From assembly GCF_002775205.1 (NCBI RefSeq), contig NC_036454.1, forward strand, positions 29,374,783 through 29,438,782: a stretch of 64,000 bases of DNA, in the 5' to 3' direction. The DNA comes from Xiphophorus maculatus (Eukaryota > Chordata > Actinopteri > Cyprinodontiformes > Poeciliidae). The first letter of the stretch is position 1; every line of letters begins with the position of its first letter. The position numbers were made by a program, and so were the translations under genes. Shown in pieces: positions 31,224-44,800 of this stretch. Below the pieces are notes generated by a model, which did not search any database, was not told the DNA's origin, and was given only the letters and a program-made list of their open reading frames with translations.

Positions 31224-32586
31224 CAAGAGTTTTTCCTGATCTGGACTCCTCCAGCTTCATCAGACACATGGTTCTCAGGAACAGCGTGGATATTTGGAGA
31301 TACATGTACATGCATAACAACAACATGATAAACACTGGATTTAAAGGGACAGTAAAATCAACTTTTTTGAACTCTCCATCATGTTCCCTCATTCCTTCAT
31401 CATAAACATTCCTAAAGGTTGTCTTGTATGTTGCATTCTCCCACTCCTCTCCCTTTTGCATTATCTGCTGTCATTTCGACTATTAACTGTTTTGTATTTT
31501 GGTTCACACACACCAAATAAAAACAGCGCAAGTTTCGCCAATATCCATACCGATACCAATACTTGTTATAATTCCGGTTTGATATATCAAACTTCTGACA
31601 TTTAGACATGATGTTAATATTTTGTTAAAACCTAAGCAAGAAATTGAACAAAGTTGGTAGGTGTGTAGAAAATACGTTTACGCTCAGCACAATAGAAAAT
31701 CAAAAATAAATGTGCGGACATTCTTCCTAAATAAATAAAGTAATACAAATTTTATTTCACATCAGATCAAGACATCTTATTTTAGTTAAAGTTGAGAAAC
31801 TACAAAACCAAAATGAAATCTTAAACTAATGCATGGATCCGATGCTGACCTGGTATAGAAACTTTCAATATTTTTGGATCAATCTGCCCACATTTACTCT
31901 GTGGTGTGGAGTTGAGGCACAAATGGTCCTGGGGCCTCACTTTGGCCCCCCTGACCTAAGGAGTAAGGACAGTAGGTCTTCAGCCAATTCCAAAAAGCCA
32001 GTTAAAGCCCAGCACTCTACCGCTGATGTGCAGATGTACCGCAGTCATCCTGCTGCTTCCTCCCTGACGATGGAGGCTCATCAGGACCCGGAGGCTGCAG
32101 GTCGGTTTGCCCCCGGACCAATACGTCCCCTTCTTACTTCCTGCTCATCTCCGGTTTGGTTCAGTCTGATTCTCTTTGTGCTTAAGAGTGAGCTAATAAT
32201 AAACGAACGATTTCAATGGAAACATGAAGCAAACAAAAATGGGGACCAGATTAAGGGAAGAGTAGAAACTTTAATGGAAAGATCAGCGTCAGCATTGATT
32301 TCTTCACTGACATTTAAAACTACAGAAATAATTGGTTCACACTGAAATGAATGATTGAGGTAAATGGCTCAAAGATGCAAAAAATTTGTATCTGCATTAA
32401 AAAAATGAAAACATGACGATCTGACGGACGGAGAGTCACTGGATCTCCAGGTCCTCCCAAGAAGGTTTCGTGGACAGAACTGTAGTCATGTTGGGTGATA
32501 AATGGCATTGCTTGGATCCTCACAGGAAAAAAACTGGTTTCAAAACGATACAGTAGAGAGGAAGGTCTCTGTCGAATCGCATAAAC

Positions 32587-33172
32587 CAGGGGCGTCCAAA
32601 CATTTTGCAACATAGGGCAAAAAAATAAAATAAAAATGGTTTTAAAAGTAAAATCAAGTTTGGAGATTTTTTTCAAGAATAAACTAAGCACTAAATATTT
32701 AAATTAAATAAGAGTCAGATTTGTTGTATGACACGAATGTGGTCGTCATTTAAAAGGGTTTCTCAAGTTTTCTTTGTTGAAGGAAACTGAAAGAAAGATT
32801 TAGCCAATTCTCAGCAATAAAAAACATGATAGAGGTCCCTGTTTATTTTTTAAAACGCTTGATAAATTTGGCCAAGTTTTAATAGTGTAATTAAAAGCAG
32901 CTTTTGGTGCACCAAACTCTGCTGTAGTGTACCAGTCAGTGGGTAGATGTGGTCCAGAAAGTTTGGTTAGGAAAAGATGAATACTTTGTGGGGTAATTTA
33001 ATTTTTTAATTTGCGGGTCAATAAAAAAAATGAAAAAAAAAAATTAAAAAACTAATTGATTTTTTCATTTCAATTAGTTTTTTTTTTCCTAATTAAAAAA
33101 AAAAAAAAAAAGTCACATTTGTATCATTTAGAAACTGCAAATGGCCCCCAGGCCACAGTTTGGACGCCCCTG
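32587..33172. mobile_element. hAT-like MITE
   Basis: Starts caggggcgtccaaacattttgc and ends ccacagtttggacgcccctg: 15 matched bases of terminal inverted repeat (caggggcgtccaaac). The interior is AT-rich and non-coding. No clean 8-bp target duplication is visible. Confidence 0.65.
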
Positions 33173-33779
33173 TGTCTAGAAACAACGGCTTAAAGCTGCA
33201 GACGGACAGGACCGTCTTTACTGGTCCTAATGAGGCACTTCAACGAGACTCCAGCAACAATCCACAGCTTGGCTGTTTGGTCATAGCAGCTACATTTCAG
33301 ATTGAAGTGGAGGTCAAAGTTAAACGGGCGGCAGGTTGAAATGAAGACTGCTGGTTTGGTTGGATTAGCAAAACAAGGACTGGAGGACAGGAGAGTGGAT
33401 AATCTCAAACAAACGGTTACCTGATGGGACCTGTTCCCGTCTGTGGATGTGTCTGCTTCAGTGCGTCACAGGGAACCAGTGAAAAATATGCTTTTTCTTT
33501 TTTTTTTTTATGGGTCTCATTACTTAGCAGCGATAAGGTCACTAGCTTGTACATCAACTTTTTCATAGGCAGCAGCTGGAAAGTCAGCCGGTTTCCTGAA
33601 TATGATGCCAGTGTGGAAAAGAGTTGAGATCTGCAATGACAAAAAATATCTGAACTAAAGAGAAAACTACGGAACCCGCTAGGGGACATTTTGTTCTGTG
33701 CGTTAAGTCACAAAGATATTGCATTCCCTCGCAATAAATGAGCAAATACACCCTGGTCTCATTTGTATGCAGTCATAAT

Positions 33780-34289
33780 TACCGTATTTTTCGGACTATA
33801 AGCCGCTACTTTCCCCCCACGTTTTGAACCATGCGGCTTGTAGCCCGGTGCGGCTTTTCTGTGAAAGGTTTTTCAACCGCCACAGGCTCTTTAGCAGGAA
33901 ATGAGTCATTGGAAATAGAGGAAGAAAGAGCAAATTTTCATTTAGAACAAGCACATGCTAGCAGCAGGCACGATGGAGAAATTTCTTCAAACTCATACCC
34001 CCTCATCACGGAAACCACACAAAGGGAAAGATGCCTCTTTTAAGTTGAGGGCTATCGATCTGGCAGTACGGGAGGGAAACAGAGCGGCTGCACGTAAGCT
34101 CGACGTGAACGGATCTATGGTTCGCTGTTGGAGGCGCAGGGCTGCGTCCTTGTGAAAAACCGAGAGCGGCGGAGATACCAGCGGCTTATAGCCCGGTGAG
34201 GCTTATATGTGTACGCTTCCAGTGTGTCAAAAAATTTGTAGGTGTGGCGTATAGTAAGGCGCACTCTATAGTCTGGAAAATATGGTATA
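33780..34289 (+). mobile_element. Deleted Tigger/pogo-like element
   Basis: The ends are imperfect inverted repeats (accgtatttttcggactataag at the left; ctatagtctggaaaatatggta at the right) next to TA. Inside, plus-strand 33955-34155 keeps the N-terminal helix-turn-helix of a pogo-type transposase (FKLRAIDLAVREGNRAAARKL...VRCWRRR) with the catalytic domain deleted. It is a MITE-like derivative of a Tigger element. Confidence 0.65.
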
Positions 34290-35885
34290 ACAAATGTCAA
34301 TTTAAAATTTTAACATGCAATATGCATGTTAAAAGAGCCTCAGTGAAAACCTGTTTCTACATCCTTAACTCATTGGTGCAGAAACTGGTTGTTTGTGTTT
34401 GAGATGGGACTGCACATGAAAACGGCCCTATATTAACCACACTGCCACCACCAACAAGACATAATGTAGGATGAATTCATTACCCCATGAAAATAACTCA
34501 AAAATAGTTCAAATACTTTGGATGTAGTTTTTCTTTCTTAAAGAAAGTTTCTGTTTTGAATGAAAGCCCATCTTCATTTGTATCTTAAAGAAAAAGGTTT
34601 AAAAGTTGAGATATCTCAGAAATGAGATATTAACATACATGGAAGAACCTTACAAAACCCTTATATTGTAGTAGAAAAACTTTCAGTATTCAAGATTCAA
34701 CATGAACTGATTCGCGCATTATTGCGAGAGAACGCAAAAAATTTGTGAGGGAACCTAATACTTTTGCTAGGTATCGTTAAAAAAAAAAGAAAAGAAATCC
34801 CTTCATGTCCCTGGGGAGTTTCAGAGGAACTAAAACTCGAGTTTTAGTGAAACTCGAGAAAACTTTTTTTTTTTTTCCCCCCCAGGAATCACATTGTCTG
34901 GAACTCCTGCGCTCTGAATACTTCTGATGTTTTCACACCTCAAACTGATTGGACAGCCTGGACTTAATGCCAAACCTAGTTGTCCAATCAAAGGACAGCC
35001 ATTGCTTACAGAATTATTTAGATCACTGAGGCAGAGTCAATCTGTCCACTGATTGGATAATTAGATTTGTGATGTCACCGATATAAAAATTGGAGCTAAA
35101 TTTACACTCATAACAGAACAAAGGAACTTAAAGAGATAGTTCAGATTTTTTTTGTGACTTTGCTTCACCAATGATTTTCCTGTTGAAACTGGCAGTGAGA
35201 ACAGAGGATGTAAAGACACTGTCTGATTAAAAACACAGGCAGTAAGTAAACATTTGTTGGCATGTCCATTTAGATAAACCCAGATGAGTTGTTCCAGGAG
35301 CCTGAAGATGGCGGTTGGAACCATCTCATTATTACAACCCTTTCACTTTCAGAGCTACTGACTGAGAAACCAATGGCTAGACAGGAAGTAGAGGTGGTGC
35401 GTCCCCAATAAATGTCCTGCTGAGAACGGAACTTGTTTAGGGTCAAACTTCCTGCCTGGTGTAACAGCAAAGCAGTGCTTATATTTACACCGCTTTACTT
35501 TCCTACCAGACATTTGTCCGTGTTTCCCACAGGGAGATGATTGGTGGTGCGCTGCCTTAAACTTCAGCATTAGCTCCCGTATCATGATGTCAGTGAAGTC
35601 CACACAGCAATTTGATTCTGGACACTTGATTCTTTTGTTGCCTCCTGTTGGTGAGGACAGAGTCTCACTCAGCAGATAACCTGCTGAGACCTTCACATCC
35701 TCCAGAGAACTTAAAGAAAAAAAAAAGATATTAAAACACTATCCACCTGACTTATCTGTCCATCCCGCTCGTGTTCTCTCCACGTTCGACCCAGAAGGTC
35801 GTCAGTCTCAGTTCCAGTCACAGCATGGCGGTCTCTAGTTGATCTAATGTGCACCGAGGACCTGTGTTCTGAGAAGCAGCGCCTC

Positions 35886-38800
35886 TCAGTAGAAGCGTTT
35901 GCGCTTGTTTTCCTTCCAGCGGCCGTAAAGCACCAGTCCCACCACGGCCAGCACGGCCAGGCCCAGGACGGAGAACAGCAGGGTGAAGAACAGCTGCAGC
36001 CCACTCATCCCCTCCTCCTCCACGTCCACTGGGAAGCCCAACATTAAACCACCATGAAGCCTCAGCTTTGAAGGATCACTTTCAGCCACTTGATAGAAAT
36101 GTTTCTACCTTGAAACTGGTACATGTCGTCCACCCGCGGGATGGTGACCACCTCTTCCTCCTCTTCCTCTGGAGTCCTCTCTACCGTCAGCTGGTACACT
36201 TTCATTGAGATGATGTCGTGGTTATCTGTCGGACAAGCCGGTGGGCAACATTAGAACATGAGACTTAGCAAGATTTCTGTACTTCATCTACTTTGAACAA
36301 AAAAAAAAACACACAACATAATCTTATGTTTTATAACATAAGATTTATCTACCGTACTTGTCTGAAAAGGAGTGAGAAGTTTACAGTTTTTTAATCCCCA
36401 CCTAATTATGCTATTCTTCAATATACACTTATGTTACATGTGACAGTATAGGACATAGCAATGTCTTCTATAGATTTTTAAATAAGATAAAAAATCTTAG
36501 AAGTTCTGTTCTCAGTGCGTGTTTCTACATCTCCATGTCTCGATATCAATAGTTATACTTTCCTCCAAGTGATAACATTTGGAAATATGTCATAATTGAA
36601 CTAAAATAATCTGCCAGTAGAACTACTGCTTTTACATAATCAATATTAAAGATTTGTTGACCTAAAACAAGCTCCTATATCTTGCTGGAAAGTGACTTGC
36701 TTGCTAGATTTTTCTTCTTTCAAAGTATGCCAAGATATTTGCACTAGAAGCCAGATCAAAAATACTTAAGATTTTGTGTCAATAATTTTACATAAATTTG
36801 TATCATTCTTAAACTGCAGCTGGACGCCACACAAAATCACTTAGGACAACCTGCTATAGGCTGTTTGAATGCTGGATACCTGACAAGTCTCCAGTAACAG
36901 AGGAGGCACCCAGGTAGTATCCAGTGGGAAGCCTCAGCCCACTGACTTCAGCACAGTCTCTCCATTCCTGTTTCCCGTCCACATCCACCATGAGCTGCAG
37001 ACACACACACCAGCAGTTTGATACACTCGGCGTTTATTAATGGATTTACAGCAGAGGAAAGTCAAAGTCATTTTGTTTCACATCGGTGGTGTCCAAACAT
37101 TTTAAGTTAAAGTAAGTCACGGGCGACAAGACCCTTGGAACACTGAATTAATTTTATGCTTTACCTGCTCAACCATCGACTAAGTTTGAATTTTTTCAAG
37201 TTAGTTTCTCAGGAACTGCAGTGGAAGGAAACTTAAAATCATTTCAAGGGCCAAAAATGGCCCCTGAGCTGCACGCTGAACCCCCAGTATGTAAGATTTC
37301 ATACGACTTAAAGTTAGTAGCTGAATCCCCCCGTCTACAGAACAGCTCTAAACATTTATCAATTCTTTCATGGTGTTCAGATGAGCAGTTTCACCCCCAT
37401 CCCACTAGATAAAAAACCGTTGCCATACCGTTAACTTGTTCTTTGAGTATCTGACCAGCAGGAAGGTGTCATAAATGGAATTGCGCGTCATGGCCGTGCA
37501 TCCTCCGAGCTCGGTGGTCCGCCCGTCATGGTCGTGGTCGTACGTCAGGGTTCCGTTTCCCAGCATTACCGAGACGTACGGAAAGGTCCTCTGCAACAGA
37601 GGAGCCAACCGGAGTTAAACTCTCCCTCAGAGTGGAGCTCGTCTCACCCACGGCCGGCCGCAGGACCCCGGAGCGAAGGCGGCCATGTTGTTGGGTCGTG
37701 TCTGAGCAGCAGGTACGTTTCCTGTCCTGCAGAGACGCCGACTCACTTCCGGTCCCTGCTGGAGCCGCCTCACTCACAGAGAGCGCGGCTGAGCCCCAGC
37801 AGAGACAGGGAGACGTTGCGCTGCGGCAGGTTAGCATGCTAAGCTCCGCCTACACCTGTCTGCATGTTCAGCAAAACACATCTGAAACAGAGCGTCTTAA
37901 AAAGAATGAGAAGCAGAGCGGAAATAAGACATGTGAGCTTTTATATTTTTTTAACAAATCTAAAAAAGTGTGGAGTGCTCTGGTATTCAGCTCCTTGAAT
38001 CAAAACGCTGCAGAAACACCTTTAACTGTAGCTACAGTTGTTTCTTCAGGTGTTTTCATAGATTCTAAACTGGACTTTGACTAGGTCATTCTAACATGAG
38101 TGCGTTTTCCTGGTGGAAAGTGAAGTCAACACTTCAGCAGCTTCTGGTTTGCTGTCAGAGTTCTGTTGTATTACCTAGATCCATTTTCTGACCAAATGAG
38201 CAGATTTGTTGTCTTGTCTGAGAAAAAGCATCCCCACAGAATGATACTGACACCACTATGTTTTTCACTGAGTTGATGTGCAGCATTAGTTTTACAACAC
38301 AGAAGCTACAGCAATACAAACAAAAAGGTTACATTTTGGTTTGTTAAAGAGGTTAAAGAAAAAAAAAAAATCTCGATGGCTGCTGTTGCCACTGTTACCA
38401 GCTGATACAACTGAAACTACGGTAATTAAGATGAGTAATAAACCATTAATAATCATTAACAAAACACTGAATCCCAGAACCACAAGAAATCATCAATAAC
38501 AACAATTATTCTGACTTGATCATTTAAACTAAAAACTTCAGGCTGAGAACAGGATGGAGAGAGATGTCGGAGGTTTTACTCACATCGTGGGTTTTATCTG
38601 CGTTTGGGTAAGTGTCCACAAATAGTCCAAGTCCAACAAACTGGTTCATGTTGCCGAAAACGGGACCTGGAGACGTCGAGGCGGAGCAGAGCGTGGTGAG
38701 GGAGGGACACACAGGAATTCAATCAAGTTCAGTTTATCTCTATAGAGCCAATTCAGAATAAATATCCTCTTGAGGCGATTTGCAAAAAAATCATTTCAAT

Positions 38801-41800
38801 TCAATCAGACATGCACTCTAAATGACCCCAGCTACAGCAGGCTCAGTTTATTAGTCAAAGTAGTTTCAAGCGTTTCTGACTAAGGCAGTGGTTCCCAAAG
38901 ATTTTCTGGGCCCCCTATGAAATACAATTAAATTCCCCCCCCCAAAAAATATCAAATAGGCACACACATCGTTCAACCAGACAAAACCTAAACACATATT
39001 TTGTTTTCAAACTCCACTGAAGTTTTTTTTTTTTTTTTATACTCTTTATTTAACATTTTTCATTACAATAAAACATACAACACACACACACAGAACTAGG
39101 GGCACTGATACTTAGATAAGTAGAAAGACAGAAACAAAATAATACATTACAAGATGATACACCTTGTTATGCTTCCTTGCTCTTGTACGTCAGCCATTTA
39201 GACCAGCGTTTGTTGTAAGAATGTCCTTTCATACGTAAAAGATATGTCAGTTTTTCCATGGAGTGAATCTCCTCCACGACATCTCGCCAGTGGTTCAGCT
39301 GTGGTGGGAGTTTCTTTAGCCAAGACCGTGTAATTGCTTTTTTGCTTGCAATTGACAGAACTTTAAAAAGGTACTGATCTTCTTTTTGAAACACCTTTTC
39401 GGACATCAACCCCAGCAGAAAAATTCTAGGGTCCTTGGGGATGACATACCCCAAAATTATCCCAGTAGTCTGACAGATTTCATCCCAATAAGTTGCCAAC
39501 TTTGGGCAGGACCAAAATACATGAGTGGTTGGCGTTCTGATGGCCACACTGTCTCCAACATTGCTGTTCTTCTCCTCTATGTCTACTAGTAATTTGAGGT
39601 GTAATAAAGTATCTGATTAAGCACTTCCATCCGAATTCCTTCCATCTTTTGGAGCTAGTAGATGTCTGTTGTGTCACACACATTGAAAGCCAATCATCCT
39701 CTGTAATTATTACTCCCAATTCTCTTTCCCATTTAGACTTAATGTTCAAGGTGTTATTTCCATTATGTTTCTGCAACCCTTTATATAGTTTGGAAACAAT
39801 TTTACAAGGGAGGCGAGTATAAGCTTTCGTAAAAATGTTCACAACAGCATTACCTTCTGGAGGAACACCTTTTTTTATTTTTGTATTGTAAAAATGTCTT
39901 ACCTGGAAATATTTAAATAAATCTCTGTTCTCAAGATTATAATCCCTTTTCAGTTGCTCAAACGTTTTAAAGGTGTTACCTTCTACAAACTGGCACAAAG
40001 CCACAAGTCCTCTATCTTTCCAGCCTAAAAAAGAAGAATCTAATTCTCCTGGCCGAAAGTCAGAGTTACAGGAGGGCCACATCAGGAGTCCAGTGACATC
40101 CGCCAATCTGTATCTATCAACCACTTCCTTCCAGATTAACAATGTGCCTTCAACTATACCATTCCCATTTTTGTCTGTGACTATTTTACCTCCCAGACGT
40201 GTTTGGGGTTGGGCCCCACCCTGCCTTAGTTCTATCTGTTTCCATCCGGTCTCCATTTCTGGTGAGCACCAGCAGACCATGAATCTCATCTGAGATGCAT
40301 AATAGTATTCCCTCAAATTTGGAAGGCCCAGACCCCCCTGGTCCCTGTTAATTTGGAGTATTTTAAATTTTATTCTTGGTCTGGTCCCGGACCAAATAAA
40401 TCTGGAGATCAACCTGTCCCAGGTATGGAACTGTGCGCTAGATATTCTAATAGGCAATGACATGAAAAGATATAAAAATCTAGGAAGCAGATTCATCCTG
40501 TCAAGAAAACTGGCATAGGGTGTGAGATCTTTCCGGGTGCATGCAGAAAAGGTGCATAGAGGCCTGAGAGAAAATAAGTAATCTTGTAGTTTGATTAAAA
40601 GCTAATTAAATTGAATATGAAGGAATAGTAAAATGAATACAAGTAATCACATAATAACCTTCTGAAATGTATTATCTGAAATGTGATCTGTAATGATTTC
40701 TGTAATGAATTAACTGTGGAAAGATTATGGTTGATGAATTATAATAAGTAAGAGATGTGATTGATTGTTAACTAAGGATCAAACTTGTGATGATGTGAAG
40801 TTGTAATCATTTGAAATTAATTCAAACAGGTTTAACAACAGATTTAATGTGTTTAATGAGCTATAATACATAATAGTGGGTTATAGAAAAAGAGAGGAAT
40901 ACAGCACAGTCCTGAAACAGGAAATGTCGCAAGCAATTCTGAACAGATGGTCAGAGCGCACAGGATGGTTGGAGTGTTGAGTTTGGCTGAAGCAACGGAG
41001 AAAGGGGAAGTACGGGACTTTCCACCATGGTCAGCAGAAATAGATTGGGCAATGTGAGGACTTTTTCATGAGATACAGCAGATGTGGAGAAAGTCACGTA
41101 GGCCAAACCTCCCCATACACACACATGGTGGAGAGATGCATAAAAAGGGGCTGAAAAGAGGAACCAGCCGTTCCCAGTCCGACGGCGCAGAAGGAGAGAC
41201 AACTTGCTGAAGCAGATTGAGCCACGGACCGCACTTCAGAACCACGGGGGAGCTCGGACTTCACACCGCCAAGAAAGGACTGGGTTCCATCGCCCCATCC
41301 CTGGTTCTTCATTCGATCGTCGGTCTCGTCTCAGCCCAGCAATTACAAACTCTGCAACAAGACTTGAAGGAAGGACAAAGCTCCCTTAGGGATGAGGAAC
41401 TGGGTTTTGCAAAAGGATTCGGACTCGTTCTGCTTTGTTTCCTTTCTAAAGAGGGTTTTTTCTACACAAGGCAAAGACCTCAACCAAGGATGCTAGAAAT
41501 TCCTGTTGCCAAAGATCCACCATCGTCTGGGTATGAGTTGAGTCTGCTCATTGAAATTCCATTTCAGAACTTGCGACTTTAGTCAGGGAAAAGAGGACAG
41601 GGTAGTATGATTGTACATGTAAATTTTATTACACTGTTTTTGAATTATTTACGATTGATTATTGATTTGTATGTCGCATATCCCTGCTTAAGCTTGCTTA
41701 ATAAATTTATACTATAAAATTCTAAAGAGGTTGGTGGACATTGGAATTAATAGAGTCATTTAATCTTCGTTCAGTTCTTTTAATTAAGGTAAAACTAATG

Positions 41801-44800
41801 TACATGATTCCAGTAAATAGGAGGCTTCATAATTTCCTTTGGTGAGATTAAATAATGACCCTGGGACTTACATCTAAGTCACTAAACATAATCTAGCCGG
41901 TTCCAAGTGCAAGTTATGATTTAGAAAGTGGGCTACCGTTAACAGAAGTGGTTATTGGAATTATGCAGCTGTGAGGGCTACTCAGCTGATTGTTTCTTAA
42001 CTGTAAAGGGTCATAACTTCTGGATTGGAGGTAGTTAGAGCTAGACGAATCACTTTCGCCACCAGTTTAAATAGATCATCTCTTATAGAGTACTTTTAGG
42101 GTAATACCCAGGTCTCAGAGATTTTCCGGACCTGTTAGACAGAGAACTGGTCAGTAGGCAGCCCTGTGAAGTAGTGAGGAGTGGGCGGGGCTGACTATTG
42201 CAGGATAACCTTCATGGCGCCCAACGTGGGGCGGCGCACAACTGAGTAGGCGGGCCCCAAAGACACCAAGTCAGTGAAAACAGATGCGAGACTCTGAATA
42301 GCTCACTTGGGTTTCTAACTCTTAGGGAAGAGAGTTAGTGGTGACTGATAAGGCCATCAGTCACAACCCTCGCAGTAACTGTATAGCATACAGGTGAGGG
42401 AAAGCTTCTACTGAGGATAGAATGACCAGATCCAGACAGTGAAGCCAGTAGCCAACACAGCCTGGACCCATCCCTACTCGAAAGCGCAAAGAGAGGCTTT
42501 GGGGGATAGGCGACTCGAAAGACAAAGACAACTATGAGTGAAGAAGAAGAAAGAGGGGAACTGGAGCCCCTACAAAAGCCAGCAATGGAACAAGAGGCAA
42601 GCAACAACAGCCGGGATGGGAAGAATCATCAATCCCATCTTTCCAAATCTACATTATCGCAATTTCCTGTAATGTTGATATTACTTGGTGATGGATTGGA
42701 ATCCTGGACTGAGATAAATAAAAAGATGTTCTTTGATTCTCACTTCACCATGAGCAGGGACGTGGCTCGGAGCCCAATGGAAATCATAGTGCAAAAACGG
42801 ATATACTATTGCACCCAGCTTAGACACGGCCACCGACTGGGAGTCGTCAGATGCCCAGTGAAAGTGGCTAGGAAGTCGGAGGTTAGAGGATGGCTGGAAT
42901 GGTTCGCTGACCTCCTTGAAGGATGGGTGGATGGTGAGCTACGAATTGTCCACAGCCCCTCCGAAAAGTATGACCGCGTAGTAAAAACAGCTACCTTGGC
43001 GGCGGGCATCGATGGAATCCTGGTGGACCCAAACGTCAAGGGGGTGAGCCAGTACAAAGACTACACCGAGGCCATGCAGAGACTTTCAACCTACAAAGAA
43101 GGCAAAGAAAAGGAACAAGCCCTCGAAGAGGCAAGGTCGGAGGTGGCTGAGCCTCCGTCCCGACTGCCCAGCAGAGCCCCGACACCGACTCGCCCGCAGA
43201 AGCAACCTCCGAGGGATCTGATAGACCTGACGGCCGGCAGCAACGACAACGATGGCGGTGACAGCGGCGACGACAGCAACAACGATGACGACGGAGGCAT
43301 CCCTGCTCAACCGGGTCCATCGCGGAACGAGGACATCCCACCTGCACCGGCCAATGAGGAAGACCCCGAGGGACAGCTCGTCGGCAGTCTCACCGAGGAG
43401 CAGTGGGAGCAAGCGGTCAGGGATTGGTCCACTGAACGGGGTCGGGAGCTCGGGTTTCATCCCCGAGTCCACAGCACGGAGAAGAAGCATCCACTGCAAC
43501 CTACGGAGACCCCAGCAGCCAGCAGTTCCGACGAGGACGAGGAGGAATCGGACGAGGAGCAGCGGGACCCCGGTCGCCCTAAGAAGAAGACTCAGAAATC
43601 GGACACCTGGAGGATGGCCCGAGAATTAGCCGAAATACCACCGGGGGCCAGCAACTTTAGACTGCAGACCGGCCTCCGGATTTATCAGGTTATTGGAAGA
43701 ATATGGGATCTTGAGGGTGACGGACTGATTGTGTTCACCAATGACAGATACAAGATCCACAATCGAAAGTTCAGACGCAGCCTTGAGGACCAAGCAGGGC
43801 AATATTACCAAGCGGATTCAAAATTGCTAGAAGCCACCTGTAGCCCAAAGACAAGGGGAGAAGTAGTCTTGATGAACGGCTATAGTCTCCCTTATGGAGC
43901 TGTAATCCTAGTCCCGATTGACGTCTACCGAAAAGGAGAGAGTTTGGAGGAATATCGGAAGAAGATGTGGCATGGACTCGAGCGGGGCCTGACAGCAGCC
44001 AGCAACGAATGCATGAGAAGAGTGATAGTGAGTGTACAAGGACTGAGATCGCCAGATCTGCCAAGGGACACCGCCAGATCAATCGCGGAGAACGGAGTGG
44101 TGAATATAGCCAGGACCAACAGTCATTTCTTTGTGTTCAAAGAAGTGGTGGTGGTGATTGACCCCCGTCTGCATCGACTCCGCACTGAGCAAGGGGTGAA
44201 ATTGGCAGCTGAGATGGAGGAGCAATGCCGCATTAGCCATCCATCGCAAGAAATCAAGAAATATCCCTTAAAAATTCCACAGAGTGAGGTTTCAAACACC
44301 ACCCAGATCGGTAAAGCCAAAGCCGTGCAGCCACCCAGGATAAAGATAAAGGAGGCACCTGTTGAACCAGAGTTCTCCGCAGCAAGGTACGTTAAGGAGT
44401 TCTCGTTTGAAGAGAGCCGCAGTGAACTGAAAAAACCCAATGCGGGAAAAGTTAAGAATAAGCAGCCGACGGTCCCGAAAGAAGAAGGACCGATGAAACC
44501 AGCTAAGATTCGACCGCTGAACTCCCCCAGGAGAGAACCTCTTCGACAACAGCAGTATGAGGACATCAGCGACTCGGAGGACGAAGAGGAGCAACCGGAG
44601 ATCGAACATCCTGGAGAAGAAGAAGAGGAGAGCGATCACGGCAGCGTCTTCTCCGACCCAAAGCAACTACCGGCCGAGCATAAGACACTCCGAACAGGAC
44701 AGCATCGGGGTAAGAAGAAAGAAATAGAAACCTTTGACATCGAAGGATCTTCTGAGAGACTGGCAAGAGACGTGACCTGGGGTCCCGTGCAGGCTAAGGA

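Larger units (their letters stand above)
30428..35885. other. Intergenic interval between tetraspanin and lman2l
   Basis: No host coding exon was found. The right-hand side of 30428 should hold the tetraspanin 5' UTR and promoter; the left-hand side of 35885 should hold the lman2l 3' UTR. Neither a clear core promoter nor a convincing poly(A) site was pinned down. Besides the two elements listed separately, it holds a G-run near 30950, a 13-bp palindrome at 31197-31223 and long A/T runs near 33020-33110. Confidence 0.6.
40499..42214 (+). repeat. 5' LTR (1,716 bp)
   Basis: Begins TGTCAAGAAAAC and ends ...aaccttCA directly before the PBS. The left boundary is confirmed by the 3' copy, where the same TG follows the polypurine tract. 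A TATA-like box at 41140 and AATAAA at 41700 suggest U3 of about 660 bp, R of about 550 bp and U5 of about 490 bp. The direct repeat with the 3' end continues 151 bp beyond this canonical end, through 42365. Confidence 0.9.

Noticed and set aside
37528-38084. ORFs over the GC-rich lman2l intron patch
   Set aside because: Open on both strands because of base composition; no conserved motif.
41217-41582. 121-codon ORF inside the LTR R/U5 region (repeated at 56546-56911)
   Set aside because: Its start is TTG, and there is no early ATG or recognisable motif. A chance frame duplicated with the LTR.
43036-43629. Long antisense frames under gag (for example 43086-43499)
   Set aside because: They mirror the GC-rich, codon-biased linker of Gag and have no recognisable content.
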